From assembly GCA_040772045.1 (NCBI GenBank), contig JAXGYV010000011.1, positions 1-64,000 of the forward strand: a DNA stretch of 64,000 nt, read 5' to 3'. The position numbers and the translations under genes were made by a program. The notes beneath the pieces were generated by a model that did not search any database, had not been told where the DNA came from, and saw nothing but the letters and a program-made list of their open reading frames with translations. Positions within the stretch are counted from its first letter, which is position 1. The number at the start of each line of letters is the position of its first letter. Below are positions 53,524 to 63,288 of the stretch, piece after piece. Origin of the DNA: JAXGYV01 sp040772045. GTDB lineage: Bacteria > Actinomycetota > Thermoleophilia > UBA2241.

Positions 53524-53913
53524 TTATCCCTTCACATACGAGAACTTCTCGGTCACCTGGCCATTCTGTACGCGAAACAGATCTACGCCGCGTACGCAGC
53601 CGACCGTGCCGCTTCTAGTACACCAGGTGTACCTCCACCGCACCACAGCGCGGTCCGCATGGCCGAACAGCTCCTCTACAGCGAAGTGCGCCTGCGGCGA
53701 TACCTGGAACAGCCACTGCCAGTACGCCGTAATGGCCGGAGCTCCCTCTAGCCGCGCCCCGTCTGGCTTGGGGTGCGTGTTCTCGAATACGCAATCGTCC
53801 GTCATGAGGGCCGTGAGCCGATCGACAGCGTGTTCGTTGAACGCCTGCGCAAACTCCCGAACAACCCGGAGCGTCCGCTCAGTATGCTGAGCATCAGCGG
53901 ATGCGAATGACAT
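53524..53913 (-). CDS. NTF2-like (SnoaL/DUF4440-type) protein
   Basis: A 129-residue cone-shaped alpha+beta fold: VVREFAQAFNEHAVDRLTAL at the start, then MTDDCVFENTHPKPDGARLE and VRGVDLFRVQNGQVTEKFSY at the end. The family includes small isomerases and ligand-binding proteins. It converges with rpoD. The ATG at 53913 has GGAGGCA upstream. The next gene on the strand is a cupin; a shared transcript is likely. Confidence 0.82.
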   Translation of the reverse strand: MSFASADAQHTERTLRVVREFAQAFNEHAVDRLTALMTDDCVFENTHPKPDGARLEGAPAITAYWQWLFQVSPQAHFAVEELFGHADRAVVRWRYTWCTRSGTVGCVRGVDLFRVQNGQVTEKFSYVKG

Positions 53914-53941
53914 GCCTGCCTCCAGAGGACGTTCGTGCTCC

Positions 53942-54316
53942 CTACATCCGGCTTGAACGCCAGTGCGGATACGTCACATAGAAGAACCTTCCGTAGGAAC
54001 TCGTGCTCCAGAAGACGGCGAGACCTTCTTCCTTCGGAATGAACACGGTGTCGCCCCGCCTCACGGTGCACTCCTCGCCGTTCTCCGTCAGAGTGATCTC
54101 GCCCTCGAGCAGGTAACACACGACTGCCTCATCGTCGTAGTGGAAGCAGACGGGAGTCGAAGCCCGGAGCTCGCAGACGCCTGCACAGAAGGGAGCGTGC
54201 TGCGTGCGATCGACGATATCGATCAGATGGAGATCGCTGTCCGGCCACCGGTCTTGCGGTGCAGGCGTGATGGAGTCAGCAGGAAACAGTCTGAGACGCA
54301 TGTTACCCTCGCTCAT
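53942..54316 (-). CDS. Cupin protein, EutQ-like
   Basis: A 124-residue single cupin domain. VCFHYDDEAVVCYLLEGEIT and GEECTVRRGDTVFIPKEEGL give the two cupin motifs, with a Tyr/Phe-rich end (SYGRFFYVTYPHW). It resembles EutQ-like and ethanolamine-type small cupins. The metal-binding His pattern is incomplete, so it may not be metal-bound. Its function is unknown. It lies between the NTF2-like gene and a TetR gene. Confidence 0.75.
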   Translation of the reverse strand: MSEGNMRLRLFPADSITPAPQDRWPDSDLHLIDIVDRTQHAPFCAGVCELRASTPVCFHYDDEAVVCYLLEGEITLTENGEECTVRRGDTVFIPKEEGLAVFWSTSSYGRFFYVTYPHWRSSRM

Positions 54317-54495
54317 ACGGCTGAGATAACGAGCGGAGCGGGCGCGGTAGGCCTGTCACTACCGCACCCACTCCGCTCGCTCAGCGTGGTTTCGCGGGAA
54401 CCAACCACCTGAGTGGTGCCTACGTCTTTCTTGCTGTCACCTCCAGTGAGAAGGAGTCACGGACAACAACCCGCGGCGAACACCGCACACCACGG

Positions 54496-55260
54496 CTACT
54501 TGTCCTCCGCCGTCAAGGCAAGATCTGCACCCGGTGAGGGGGAGCAGTCGTTCGGCGCGCTCGCTTCGTCGCCTGCCCCCACGCGAGCACCGACCATTCT
54601 GGCGGCCAGATTCACATACATTGTGGCGACGGTGGAAACATCGAAGCGCCCCTCCGGGCGATACCATGTGAAGATGTAGTCGCACATCGTAATGATGGCC
54701 TGAGCCGTTACCGAGCGGTCCTCGATAGTGAAGTCCCCTCTGCTCACACCTGCCTCGAGGATGCTCTTGAGGAGGTCGAAAGGCCGACGCTGGAGGACCT
54801 TGAGACGTGTTCGGTTCTCATCTGGTAACGACTCAAGGAGCTGCTCGTACCCGTGGCGGTACAGCGTGTCCTGCGCAGGCAGGTCTTTGCCCCGTTCGAG
54901 CTCGAACGTGACGTATCCGCAAACGAACTGCGCGAGCTGCTCCGGCGGAGTATCTTCCTCCATGGCAACCTCGATACTCGCGAAGATCGCTTCCAGGGTA
55001 GCCTCCATGAATGCGAAGGCCAACTCTGCCTTTGAGTCGAAGTGCCAGTAGAGAGCGGGCGCCGAAACGCCCACTTCTCTGGCTATACGACTCATCGTCG
55101 TCCCCTCGTATCCGTACTTCAGGAACAGGCCCGAGGCCGCATCGAGAATACGCTGACGAGTAGACTCCTCGCCTCCAATGCTATTTCCCCGTCCGGCCAC
55201 GGACCGTCCCCGTGGAGCCTGCCATGAGCTTTGCGAATCCGTCGTGCGTCTGACCACCAT
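54496..55260 (-). CDS. TetR-family transcriptional regulator
   Basis: A 254-residue repressor. The DNA-binding domain is at residues ~28-75: RQRILDAASGLFLKYGYEGT, then TMSRIAREVGVSAPALYWHF. The rest is a helical ligand-binding domain resembling regulators of fatty-acid or CoA-ester metabolism. The ATG at 55260 follows GGCGGGAG; the longer frame to 55335 adds residues of no clear character. It lies between a CoA-ligase gene and the cupin; the gene is likely to control the ligase and transport operon just upstream. Confidence 0.88.
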   Translation of the reverse strand: MVVRRTTDSQSSWQAPRGRSVAGRGNSIGGEESTRQRILDAASGLFLKYGYEGTTMSRIAREVGVSAPALYWHFDSKAELAFAFMEATLEAIFASIEVAMEEDTPPEQLAQFVCGYVTFELERGKDLPAQDTLYRHGYEQLLESLPDENRTRLKVLQRRPFDLLKSILEAGVSRGDFTIEDRSVTAQAIITMCDYIFTWYRPEGRFDVSTVATMYVNLAARMVGARVGAGDEASAPNDCSPSPGADLALTAEDK

Positions 55261-55432
55261 ATCTCCCGCCTCTCGGCTCAGGTACTCACCGTTCTGAGCC
55301 GCCGTCGACCTCGATTTGGCCGTGCAGTCTACCAACCGCTGAGTCCCTCGAGTAACCGGACTCCGGCATCGGGTCTCTCGAGCTCATGGTTCACTTCTTC
55401 GGCACATCATCTGTCACTACGTACTTCTTTGC

Positions 55433-57022
55433 TTACCTCTTCGCTGAACCAGCCACAGCGGTCATAACGACATTCCGGTCGAAAATACCCGGCCCGGATG
55501 TGTCCTTTGGCAGACGGTGCTTTTGAATCGCCCCAGTACCCACGCCACGCACGAACGTCTGGGCGGGCACCACTTGAACGAAGCGCGGCAAGGCGAACCT
55601 GGGCACATTCGCTTCACAGTAGGCGAAGAAAACTTCGGGATCAAAATCTGCACCTTCATGCAGTTCCAGCAACACTTTGATCTCGTCTTCGCCGCCGAAC
55701 TCGTCGCGCACACCGATCGCCGCGCACTCCTGTACGCCTGGAGCAAGTCGAAGAGCGGACTCGAGCTCCCAGGCGGAGACGTTTTCCCCGCGCCTGCGCA
55801 GGTTGTCCGTCAGTCGGCCGCCGAAGAACACGAAACCATCCTCATCCATGATCCCCGCGTCGCCGGTGTGGTACCACAGCCCGCGGAATGCCTCTACAGT
55901 CGCCTCCGGACGACGCCAATACCCCACCGTCATCATATTCGGGAACTGCGGACGGTGAACGATCTCTCCCGGTGTACCTCGCGGGACCTCGAAGCCGTCC
56001 TCGTCGACGATCTTCACTTCAAAGCCGCCGCACGGCCAGCCGGCGCTCCCGCGACGATGATGAGCCGGTGTCCCGTAGAGGACACCGTTGGACTCGGTCA
56101 TCCCAAACATCTCGAGCATCTCGATGCCCAGGTCGTCCTCGTAGAACTCGTACATCTCCTGGGGAATCGGCGCGCCGAAAATACGCCGCATCCTGAGACG
56201 CTCCAGATTGGACGGCCGCCCTGCCGTAGCTAGCACGGCCTGCATGGCGCCGATTAGCAGCGTCCACGTACCGCCGAGAGCCTCGACCTCCGGCCAGAAC
56301 CGACGCACACTAAACCGAGGAGTGAAAGCGAAGACGGCACCCGACTGAAGCGTAGCTGGCACCGCCAGGTGAGCATCCACGTGGAAGAACGGCGATACCC
56401 AGTAAGCAGTATCAGCTTCGGTTAACTCAATGATACGAGAGAATATGTGGCCAAGATTCGAGTAGTAGCCATGGGGGATCATCACGCCTTTGGATGGTCC
56501 CGTCGTACCAGACGTATACATGATGGTCGCGAGGTCGTGGGGGCGAAGATCACACGGGGTGAACGCCTCTCCAGGGCGAGATACGGCGTACTTGCCGGCC
56601 TCGTCCTCAAGATCGATGAGAGGAACCGCGGGCCCGCCACAAGCCTCCAGCGTAGGTAGGAACTCAGCCTGCGCCAGGACGAGATTGGGTTCGCTATCTT
56701 GCACGATGTGCGCGAGAAACGGTCCCTTGAGCTCCGCATTGATGCAGACCTCAACGCCGCCCACAAGGTAAATGCCATACTGCCACGCCAGGAACCACTG
56801 CGAGTTGCGACTCATGATCGCCACGCGGTCTCCAGGCTCTATGCCGTATCCCTTCAGCGCGGTAGCGCACCAACGAGCCCGATCGGCGAAGTCCGCCACC
56901 GTCCACTCTCCGCCAGCCCAGCGGAGAAAGGGTGCCCCCGGGCGAACGGCCTCTGCTTCCAACAAGTCAGCGACCGGCCCTCGCCGCTCGGGCACGGCAC
57001 CGTGTACGAGCTCGCCGATCAT
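55433..57022 (-). CDS. AMP-forming acyl-CoA ligase (CaiC-like)
   Basis: A 529-residue ANL enzyme. Motifs: IMYTSGTTGPSKGVMIPHG, EMFGMTESNGVLYG, LWYHTGDAGIMDEDGFVFF, GRLTDNLRRRGENVSAWELE, and a C-terminal VRGVGTGAIQKHRLPK with the A10 Lys. Sequence style is close to crotonobetaine/carnitine-CoA ligases, but the true acid is unknown. ATG 57022 has GGGAGGG upstream. It follows livH by 149 bases and precedes a TetR gene, and probably activates a compound imported by the Liv system. Confidence 0.86.
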   Translation of the reverse strand: MIGELVHGAVPERRGPVADLLEAEAVRPGAPFLRWAGGEWTVADFADRARWCATALKGYGIEPGDRVAIMSRNSQWFLAWQYGIYLVGGVEVCINAELKGPFLAHIVQDSEPNLVLAQAEFLPTLEACGGPAVPLIDLEDEAGKYAVSRPGEAFTPCDLRPHDLATIMYTSGTTGPSKGVMIPHGYYSNLGHIFSRIIELTEADTAYWVSPFFHVDAHLAVPATLQSGAVFAFTPRFSVRRFWPEVEALGGTWTLLIGAMQAVLATAGRPSNLERLRMRRIFGAPIPQEMYEFYEDDLGIEMLEMFGMTESNGVLYGTPAHHRRGSAGWPCGGFEVKIVDEDGFEVPRGTPGEIVHRPQFPNMMTVGYWRRPEATVEAFRGLWYHTGDAGIMDEDGFVFFGGRLTDNLRRRGENVSAWELESALRLAPGVQECAAIGVRDEFGGEDEIKVLLELHEGADFDPEVFFAYCEANVPRFALPRFVQVVPAQTFVRGVGTGAIQKHRLPKDTSGPGIFDRNVVMTAVAGSAKR

Positions 57023-57170
57023 CGCGCAACCCTCCCCGGCGCCCCGCAGCACGACTTGAGCCGCGCTGCGACGAACAGTTCCTCCATCCCTCGGACTCTC
57101 TCATACCATCCGTACACTAAGTCTCCCAAGTATTCACAAGGGCCACAGTGGGCCATTTGATAATGTCGTT

Positions 57171-58052
57171 TCATAGTTTCACCAACTCGCGGCGGCCCGT
57201 GATTCCATACGGCCGGAAGAGCAGGAAAAGAATCAGACAAGCGGTGACGATCGCGTCCATGAGTGTCGTGGATATGTACCCGGCTACGAAGGCCTCCAAC
57301 AAGCCGAGAGCCAGGCCACCGAACACAGCCCCGCGAATAGAGCCAATGCCTCCAATAATCGCCGCGATGAACGCTTTCATCGTGATGGAGAACCCAAGGC
57401 CGATAGTGACCGAACGGTAGTTGACCGCATACAGAATGAGGCCGATGAAGCCGATGGCACCGCTCAGACCGTACACCAACGCGACGATCTTGTTGACGGA
57501 GATTCCCATGAGGTCGCACGCGTATCGATCTTGAGCCACGGCCAGAATGGCCTGACCCTGGCGAGTACGTGACAGATACAGTGTGAAGGTCACCACGATC
57601 ACCAGCGCGATCGCCAGATTCGTCATGGGCAGGATGCCGATGTGGACCCCGCCGATCGTCCACGCGCCGGACGGCAGCAGGCCCTCGGGGAACAACCGCG
57701 GCTGTACACCCCAGATGACCTGAACGATGCTGCGCAACACGAACCCACCCGCCATAGCGGCGATGAACGCGAGGAAGACCAGCCCGCGACTCATGATCGG
57801 CCGGTACAACCCGCGTTCGATACCGATGGCCACCACGGCCGCGAGCAGCATGCCCAGGAGAACCACCAGCCAGAACGGCAAACCGCTAGCCATGAGGCTC
57901 GAGGCCACGAAGATGGAGAAGATCAAGCTGTCGCCGTGAGCGAAGTGCATGAGGCCGAGTACCTGATAGACGAGTCCGTAGCCAACGCACCATAAGGCGT
58001 ATTGAGCCCCCACACCGAGCCCGTTGATGAGTTGTTGTATGAAGAAGCTCAC
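57171..58052 (-). CDS. livH: Branched-chain amino-acid-type ABC permease (LivH)
   Basis: A 293-residue inner-membrane permease with about eight segments. INGLGVGAQYALWCVGYGLV near the N-terminus and DRYACDLMGISVNKIVALVY are typical; AAIIGGIGSIRGAVFGGLAL is the EAA-like coupling region. It pairs with LivM to form the channel. It is the last transport gene of the operon; its ATG overlaps the livF stop (ATGA). Confidence 0.93.
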   Translation of the reverse strand: MSFFIQQLINGLGVGAQYALWCVGYGLVYQVLGLMHFAHGDSLIFSIFVASSLMASGLPFWLVVLLGMLLAAVVAIGIERGLYRPIMSRGLVFLAFIAAMAGGFVLRSIVQVIWGVQPRLFPEGLLPSGAWTIGGVHIGILPMTNLAIALVIVVTFTLYLSRTRQGQAILAVAQDRYACDLMGISVNKIVALVYGLSGAIGFIGLILYAVNYRSVTIGLGFSITMKAFIAAIIGGIGSIRGAVFGGLALGLLEAFVAGYISTTLMDAIVTACLILFLLFRPYGITGRRELVKL

Positions 58053-58783
58053 TGGCCCGTCCCATTTCCGTTGGTCGCCTCGAAGTAGTGCGAGGCGACT
58101 TCATCCGCATCCGTATCCTCGGCCCTAGCCTCGAACACGATCCTCCCGCCAGCGAGCACCAGCACGCGACTCGCCAGCGTCAGCGCCTGCACGACGTTCT
58201 GCTCCACCAGCAGAACGGAGAGCGGGCGCTCGGACATGGTGTGCTGCAGTACCTCGTACACCTGGCTTATCAAGACCGGCGCGAGTCCCAGCGAAGGCTC
58301 GTCCAGCAGAAGGAGCCGCGGCCGACTCATGAGAGACCGGCCGATAGCGAGGATCTGCTGTTCGCCACCACTGAGCGTGCCAGCATTCGACGAACGGCGC
58401 CGATCGAGAATCGGCCATGCGGCGAGGAATTCGTCCACCTCGGCCTTTACAGCACTGCGATCCTTCCGCGTATAGGCGCCGACACGAAGGTTCGCCTCAG
58501 TGGACATGTAGGGGAACACTCGCCTCCCCTGCGGGCAGTGCGCCACACCAGAGGTGACCACCTTGGCGGGAGACATCCTGCCAAGGTCTTGCCCCTCCCA
58601 CGCCAGACGCCCTCGAGAAGGACGGAGCACACCCGATATCACGTCGAGGGTGGTTGACTTGCCCGCCCCGTTCGGCCCTACGAGAGCGACAACCTCTCCG
58701 GGAGCGACGGTGAACGAAACGTCGTGAAGCACCTGGCCAACACCGTAGCCAGCATGCACACCCTTAAGCTCGAGCACCCTCAC
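58049..58783 (-). CDS. livF: ABC transporter ATP-binding protein (LivF)
   Basis: A 244-residue ATPase. Walker A ALVGPNGAGKSTTLDVI at residue ~35, signature AGTLSGGEQQILAIGRSL, Walker B PRLLLLDEPSLGLAPVLI and the H-loop region complete it. The small-ATPase type with VISQVYEVLQHTMSERPLSV is LivF-like. Starts and ends overlap livG and livH by four bases. Confidence 0.94.
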   Translation of the reverse strand: MRVLELKGVHAGYGVGQVLHDVSFTVAPGEVVALVGPNGAGKSTTLDVISGVLRPSRGRLAWEGQDLGRMSPAKVVTSGVAHCPQGRRVFPYMSTEANLRVGAYTRKDRSAVKAEVDEFLAAWPILDRRRSSNAGTLSGGEQQILAIGRSLMSRPRLLLLDEPSLGLAPVLISQVYEVLQHTMSERPLSVLLVEQNVVQALTLASRVLVLAGGRIVFEARAEDTDADEVASHYFEATNGNGTGQ

Positions 58784-59565
58784 TCACCTCCGACGTAAAT
58801 CCGACGTACGTCGGCGTTATTGGAGATATTCACGGGAGTGTCGTCGGCGATCAGTCGGCCGCCGTCGAGCACCAGCACGCGATCCGAAACGTCGAGGACC
58901 AACTGAAGCCGATGCTCGATGAGGACCAGCGTCATGTCCTCGCTCCCTCGCGCGAGCCCGCACATGAGTTCCATGAGTTCCTGGGCTTCCTGCGGAGCCA
59001 GGCCAGCCGTCGGTTCGTCGAGGAAGAGGACGCGCGGGCGAAGCGCCATGGCACGGGCGAGCTCAAGCCGTTTCTGCTCGCCATAAGACATGGACCCGAC
59101 GACCACATTGGCGCGATGCGCCATGTCCACGCTCGCCAAGGCCTCCATGGCCAGCTCGCGACCCTCCGCCGCCCGACGCCGCGCCGAAGGCATACCGACG
59201 GCCGCCTCCGCCATGCGGAGCACGCCGGTGCCATCTCCGGCGAAGTACAGATTCAGCCCGGCCATCGCGTTGTCGAGCGTCGTCATTTCCAGTGCCAGGC
59301 GCAGGTTCTGGAACGTACGCGCAATACCCATGCGCCGTACGATCTCCGGCGACTTGCCCGTCAGCTCGATGTTGTCGAGCTTAACCGAGCCCGTGGTCGG
59401 CTGGTAGAAGCCGGTGATGATGTTGACCATCGTCGACTTGCCCGATCCGTTCGGCCCGATCACTCCGAGTACGTGCCCCGGACCGACCGCGAAACTCACG
59501 TTCGACAGCGCGACAACGCCGCCGAAGACGATTCCCAAGCCGTCACACGTCAGCATCCGGAGCAT
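58780..59565 (-). CDS. livG: ABC transporter ATP-binding protein (LivG)
   Basis: A 261-residue ATPase. Walker A GVIGPNGSGKSTMVNIITGF, signature GSMSYGEQKRLELARAM, Walker B PRVLFLDEPTAGLAPQEAQEL, and a long insert characteristic of LivG (residues ~90-160). The ATG at 59565 was chosen for GGAGAAAGG just upstream; ATG 59556 is the alternative. It overlaps livM by 23 bases. Confidence 0.94.
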   Translation of the reverse strand: MLRMLTCDGLGIVFGGVVALSNVSFAVGPGHVLGVIGPNGSGKSTMVNIITGFYQPTTGSVKLDNIELTGKSPEIVRRMGIARTFQNLRLALEMTTLDNAMAGLNLYFAGDGTGVLRMAEAAVGMPSARRRAAEGRELAMEALASVDMAHRANVVVGSMSYGEQKRLELARAMALRPRVLFLDEPTAGLAPQEAQELMELMCGLARGSEDMTLVLIEHRLQLVLDVSDRVLVLDGGRLIADDTPVNISNNADVRRIYVGGE

Positions 59566-60595
59566 CCTTTCTCCGCAGCCGCCGACCGGCGAGACGCTGT
59601 CGCAGTCTCCAAGAGGCATCCCGGAGAACTCCCGCGCGCCAGAACACCGCAAAGATGACCACTATCCCGAGGACGCCGACACGGTAGTCCCCGAGGCCGC
59701 GGAACTGCTCTTGCAGATAAGTGAGGACCAGCGCCACGATGACCACCGCGGGTAAGCTCCCCACACCGCCGATGATCACGTACAAGCTGATCATGAAGGA
59801 TGGGTTGAACCCAAAGTCCTCGGGACGGATGAACTGGATGCTGCCGACCATGAAAGCGCCGGCAAGCCCCGCGACAGCCGAGCCGATCGTGAGAGAGATG
59901 GCCTTGGTAGTGAACGTGGAGATCCCCATGCTTCTAGCCGCCACGTCGTTGTACCGCACCGTCAGCATCGACCGGCCGTAGAACGTCCTCACGACACGCG
60001 CCATGAGCACATAGACGAACGCGAACATGAGCAGACACAGGTAGTACGTAGCCAATGAATCGTCGAACGAGAGGCCGAAGAGGCGCATCTCCGGCAGCCC
60101 GAAGAAGCCCTCTCGGCCTCTCGTTACGGATGGTAAGTTGGCGCAGAGCTGCGCGAACGCGATCGTCAGGGCGATGGACACGAGGGCGAAGTAGTCACCC
60201 TTCACCCGCCCCGTGCTCAGGGAGAACAGCCAACCGGCTACGCCGGTCACGGCGACCGCGATCAGCGTGGCCAGCCAGAATTGAAGCCCGTAGTCCGTTA
60301 CCAGGAGTGCCGTCGTGTACGCCCCCAGGCCGTAGAAGGTCCCCTGCGAGAAGTTGAGCACGCCCGTGTACCCCAGCGAGAGCGCCAACCCCGCCACGAG
60401 GGCACCGTTGAGGAAGGCGATCGTCAGCACCTGCAGTTGCAGGCGAGAGTCGTTCACGAACGGGACCAGGAACATGAGGCCAATGACCACAGGGACGAAC
60501 CACCGCAGCACCAGGGGCCAGATCGCCGCCAAACGCTCGCGCGACCATCTGTCCTTGGGGCTCTCATCCAAGACGATTGCAGCGCGGGTGCTCAT
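59543..60595 (-). CDS. livM: Branched-chain amino-acid-type ABC permease (LivM)
   Basis: A 350-residue inner-membrane permease. GLALSLGYTGVLNFSQGTFY and the coupling region VIIGGVGSLPAVVIVALVLT are typical of LivM; about nine membrane segments are present. Its start overlaps the livK stop by four bases (ATGA). Confidence 0.93.
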   Translation of the reverse strand: MSTRAAIVLDESPKDRWSRERLAAIWPLVLRWFVPVVIGLMFLVPFVNDSRLQLQVLTIAFLNGALVAGLALSLGYTGVLNFSQGTFYGLGAYTTALLVTDYGLQFWLATLIAVAVTGVAGWLFSLSTGRVKGDYFALVSIALTIAFAQLCANLPSVTRGREGFFGLPEMRLFGLSFDDSLATYYLCLLMFAFVYVLMARVVRTFYGRSMLTVRYNDVAARSMGISTFTTKAISLTIGSAVAGLAGAFMVGSIQFIRPEDFGFNPSFMISLYVIIGGVGSLPAVVIVALVLTYLQEQFRGLGDYRVGVLGIVVIFAVFWRAGVLRDASWRLRQRLAGRRLRRKDAPDADV

Positions 60596-61848
60596 TCCCC
60601 GACACGCTCCACCGTCTCGGTCTCACCGTACATGACGTACCGAGCGGCGAGCTCCCGGTCATCCGCGCCGTTCCCTGTGACCTTGGACATAGTGCCCCAG
60701 CGCTCCTTCGGCTTCAGGTCGGCCGTGAACGCGATAGGGCCAAGGAGCCCCTCGCCCGTCACCTTCGTGGCGTAGGAGAGAAGGTCTTCCCTGCCCTTTG
60801 ACCCCATCTCGGCGATGGCCGCGATCGTCAGAACGCCGTCGAAGAAATGGAGCGCGGGAGCATTGATGGATTTCCCGTACTTCTCCAAATAGCGCTTGCT
60901 CATCTCGGCTCCGAGCGATCCAGGCTCGGGAAAACGATCGGCGGGAGTCATCTCGTAGAACTCGCCGATCTGCAGCGACGACCCGGCGGTCTTGCCGAAC
61001 GTCTCACCCCATCCGTCGCCGATGAAGTCGACCATGGGCATGTTCATGTCCATCTTGCGCATCTGGGCGGCGATGCGGCCGGCATCCGCCTGGAAGGCGC
61101 CGCACATCACGATGTCAGGGTTCTTCGCCGCGATGTTGGTCAGCAGCGCCGAGAAGTCCGACGTGCCCGCGGGGTACGTCTGCTTGGAGGCGTAGTTCAC
61201 ACTCTTCTCCGTGAACACACCAGTAAGGCCTTTGTAGTACGAGTCAAGGAACGAGAAATCGCCGGCGATGGTACCTACCGTCTTCACCCCGAACTCGTCC
61301 ACCGCGAAATTGGCGGCGACCCGCGCGAAGTTGCCGATGCTCGGCGAGATCACGACGATGTTGTCAGCCTCGCTCGTCAGGAAGTCGGCCGAGGCGAAGC
61401 CGGCGATGAGAGAGAGGTCGGCACGCTCTAACACGGTGGCCGCCGCCTGCGCCTGCCCGCTCGTGATGAAGCCCAAGAAGGCGTAGTAGCTGTCATCATC
61501 GAGATAGCGGGACGCGATCGTGGTTGCCGCGCTCGTCGACATCTCGTCGTCAACTCGCTCAATCACAACCTTCGCGCCCTTGTTGGGGCCGGACTTGATA
61601 CCCCCTTGCTCGTTGATGTACGCGGCTGCGAGTTCGGCCCCTTGCGCCATATCCTTGCCTGTCTCCGCATAGTCGCCAGACAGCGGAGCCGCAACCAAGA
61701 TCTTGATCTCCTTTACCCCTGAACTGCCGCCGTTGGTCGTGCCGCCGGAGTTCTCGTCTCCGCCACCACAGCCCATGAGTCCAACCACGCCGCACAGCAT
61801 GAGCGCAAGGCCAGACCAGCGAAGCCCCCGCTTCCACAGCTTGTTCAC
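60592..61848 (-). CDS. livK: Substrate-binding lipoprotein of a Liv-type ABC transporter
   Basis: A 418-residue extracytoplasmic binding protein. The N-terminal lipoprotein signal ends at LMLCGVVGLMGCGG, so the mature protein would begin at that Cys. The bilobed Leu/Ile/Val-binding fold is clear: ILVAAPLSGDYAETGKDMAQ, ELAAAYINEQGGIKSGPN, YAFLGFITSGQAQAAATVLE. It could bind amino acids, amides or aromatic acids. The GTG at 61848 with GGGGGAA upstream was chosen because it places the lipobox close to the start. Confidence 0.93.
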   Translation of the reverse strand: MNKLWKRGLRWSGLALMLCGVVGLMGCGGGDENSGGTTNGGSSGVKEIKILVAAPLSGDYAETGKDMAQGAELAAAYINEQGGIKSGPNKGAKVVIERVDDEMSTSAATTIASRYLDDDSYYAFLGFITSGQAQAAATVLERADLSLIAGFASADFLTSEADNIVVISPSIGNFARVAANFAVDEFGVKTVGTIAGDFSFLDSYYKGLTGVFTEKSVNYASKQTYPAGTSDFSALLTNIAAKNPDIVMCGAFQADAGRIAAQMRKMDMNMPMVDFIGDGWGETFGKTAGSSLQIGEFYEMTPADRFPEPGSLGAEMSKRYLEKYGKSINAPALHFFDGVLTIAAIAEMGSKGREDLLSYATKVTGEGLLGPIAFTADLKPKERWGTMSKVTGNGADDRELAARYVMYGETETVERVGE

Positions 61849-62103
61849 AATTCCCCCCCAAAGGTAGAAAGTGTGCTTTACGAATAACTTACGTATGCAA
61901 CTCCACCGGACGCCCGGACCCCATTCCCGGGTTGTCTCGTGGTTCTCCTCCAGCCTCACTATTGCTTCAATCCGAATGCCTCGTCATCGATTCACGGCCA
62001 GTCCGAGTTACCGAGTCGTACTCCCCTAGCCACGGACGCGCACACGGCACTCGCCCTTGAGCATCACGCGTTCACTCTGCGTCCGCGGGACATCCCAGCC
62101 GGA

Positions 62104-63288
62104 TCACAGCACGCTCGCAACGACTGGATCCTTCTCCCAGTAGTTGGTCATGAGCTCACGCGCATGGGTTACGACTGCATCGTACTCGCCTGGACCGCCG
62201 ATGAACGCCGAATGGTCTGTCTGGCGGAAGCGCCAGATCGTGTGCTCGTCGCCGTCCATGCGCGACTTGACGACCGATACTTCGACGCCCGGACCCACCG
62301 CGCGCGAAGCCGCAGTCCACGCCCTCGCGAACGCCTCCTCCAGCCGCCTCGGCGGGTATTCCCAGCCCACGTACTGCGGGGTATAGAGACGTGTCTTGGT
62401 ATTCTCAACGAAGACGTCGCCGTTCTCGGTGTGCACATCGAACTTGTCGCCAATGAGACCCCAAATCTTGCAGAAGAGGTCCGCATAGCGCGTTACCGGC
62501 GTGTCGCCGGTCCATCCGAGGTCCACTGTGAAGGGGCGAACCCACTGCACGACGTTGGCGAAGTGGGAACGCTCCGCAATCGCGATAGACTCATCCTCGC
62601 CAAGCATGAGGGCGGTCTGTGCGAACCCTCCGAGCACGTACTCGCCATTGTACTTCTCGAGCGCGGCCTCACGCCGGGCGAGAGGCCACTCGTCGCTGAG
62701 ATCCGGAGGCGGTCCTGGCTCGATGGTAGCGGTCCCCGGCTCAAACCTCAGCCGCTCCCAGGGTTCCAGCGCGTGATCGTCTTCGGCGAAATACCCCATA
62801 TGGTACGGACCGCCGGCTTGAACATGGTCGGTCAGGCAAAAGTAGAGCCTGTCGTTGTTGAGGAACTTACCGTTGCGCGCATGCCACGTGTAGATGGCGA
62901 TCATCATCTCCATCGGCACTGTCCACGTGGCCGGGCTGGGCAGGAAGGGCGAACCAATCGAACAGTCTGGCGTCATGTAAGAGACGTACGCCTTCCCGCT
63001 GTTGCGATAGTCGTCGTAGAACCCCATGTCGATCCCACCCAGCCAGTTGGAGAGGCAGTGATACTTGGCGCAGAGCACGGGATGAGGCTCGTTCATTATG
63101 CCGAGCTTCGTAGCGCCGTCGATGAAGTGCGTCTCCTGGTGCTTTTTCAAGAAGTAGCACTCGAGATTGCGCGCCGCCTCCCAGCCATGGCGGCGGATAA
63201 TTACGAAGCGCGTCGAATTGTCATGGGCGAAGAAGAAGTTGAGAGCGCGCTTGGTGCGCTCTGAGTAGTCCTGCGTCGATAGGTACAC
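62104..63288 (-). CDS. Protein of unknown function, 394 residues
   Basis: A soluble protein with no recognised family. It is rich in aromatic residues. Visible features are an N-terminal STQDYSERTKRALNFFFAHD, a His/Cys segment NEPHPVLCAKYHCLSNWLG, and a C-terminal half beginning FDVHTENGDVFVENTKTRL. Cys-x3-His patterns might bind a metal. No signal peptide or membrane segment. The GTG at 63288 has AAAGGAG 12 bases upstream. It lies upstream of the livK operon on the same strand, 255 bases away, and may handle the same substrate. Confidence 0.72.
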   Translation of the reverse strand: MYLSTQDYSERTKRALNFFFAHDNSTRFVIIRRHGWEAARNLECYFLKKHQETHFIDGATKLGIMNEPHPVLCAKYHCLSNWLGGIDMGFYDDYRNSGKAYVSYMTPDCSIGSPFLPSPATWTVPMEMMIAIYTWHARNGKFLNNDRLYFCLTDHVQAGGPYHMGYFAEDDHALEPWERLRFEPGTATIEPGPPPDLSDEWPLARREAALEKYNGEYVLGGFAQTALMLGEDESIAIAERSHFANVVQWVRPFTVDLGWTGDTPVTRYADLFCKIWGLIGDKFDVHTENGDVFVENTKTRLYTPQYVGWEYPPRRLEEAFARAWTAASRAVGPGVEVSVVKSRMDGDEHTIWRFRQTDHSAFIGGPGEYDAVVTHARELMTNYWEKDPVVASVL

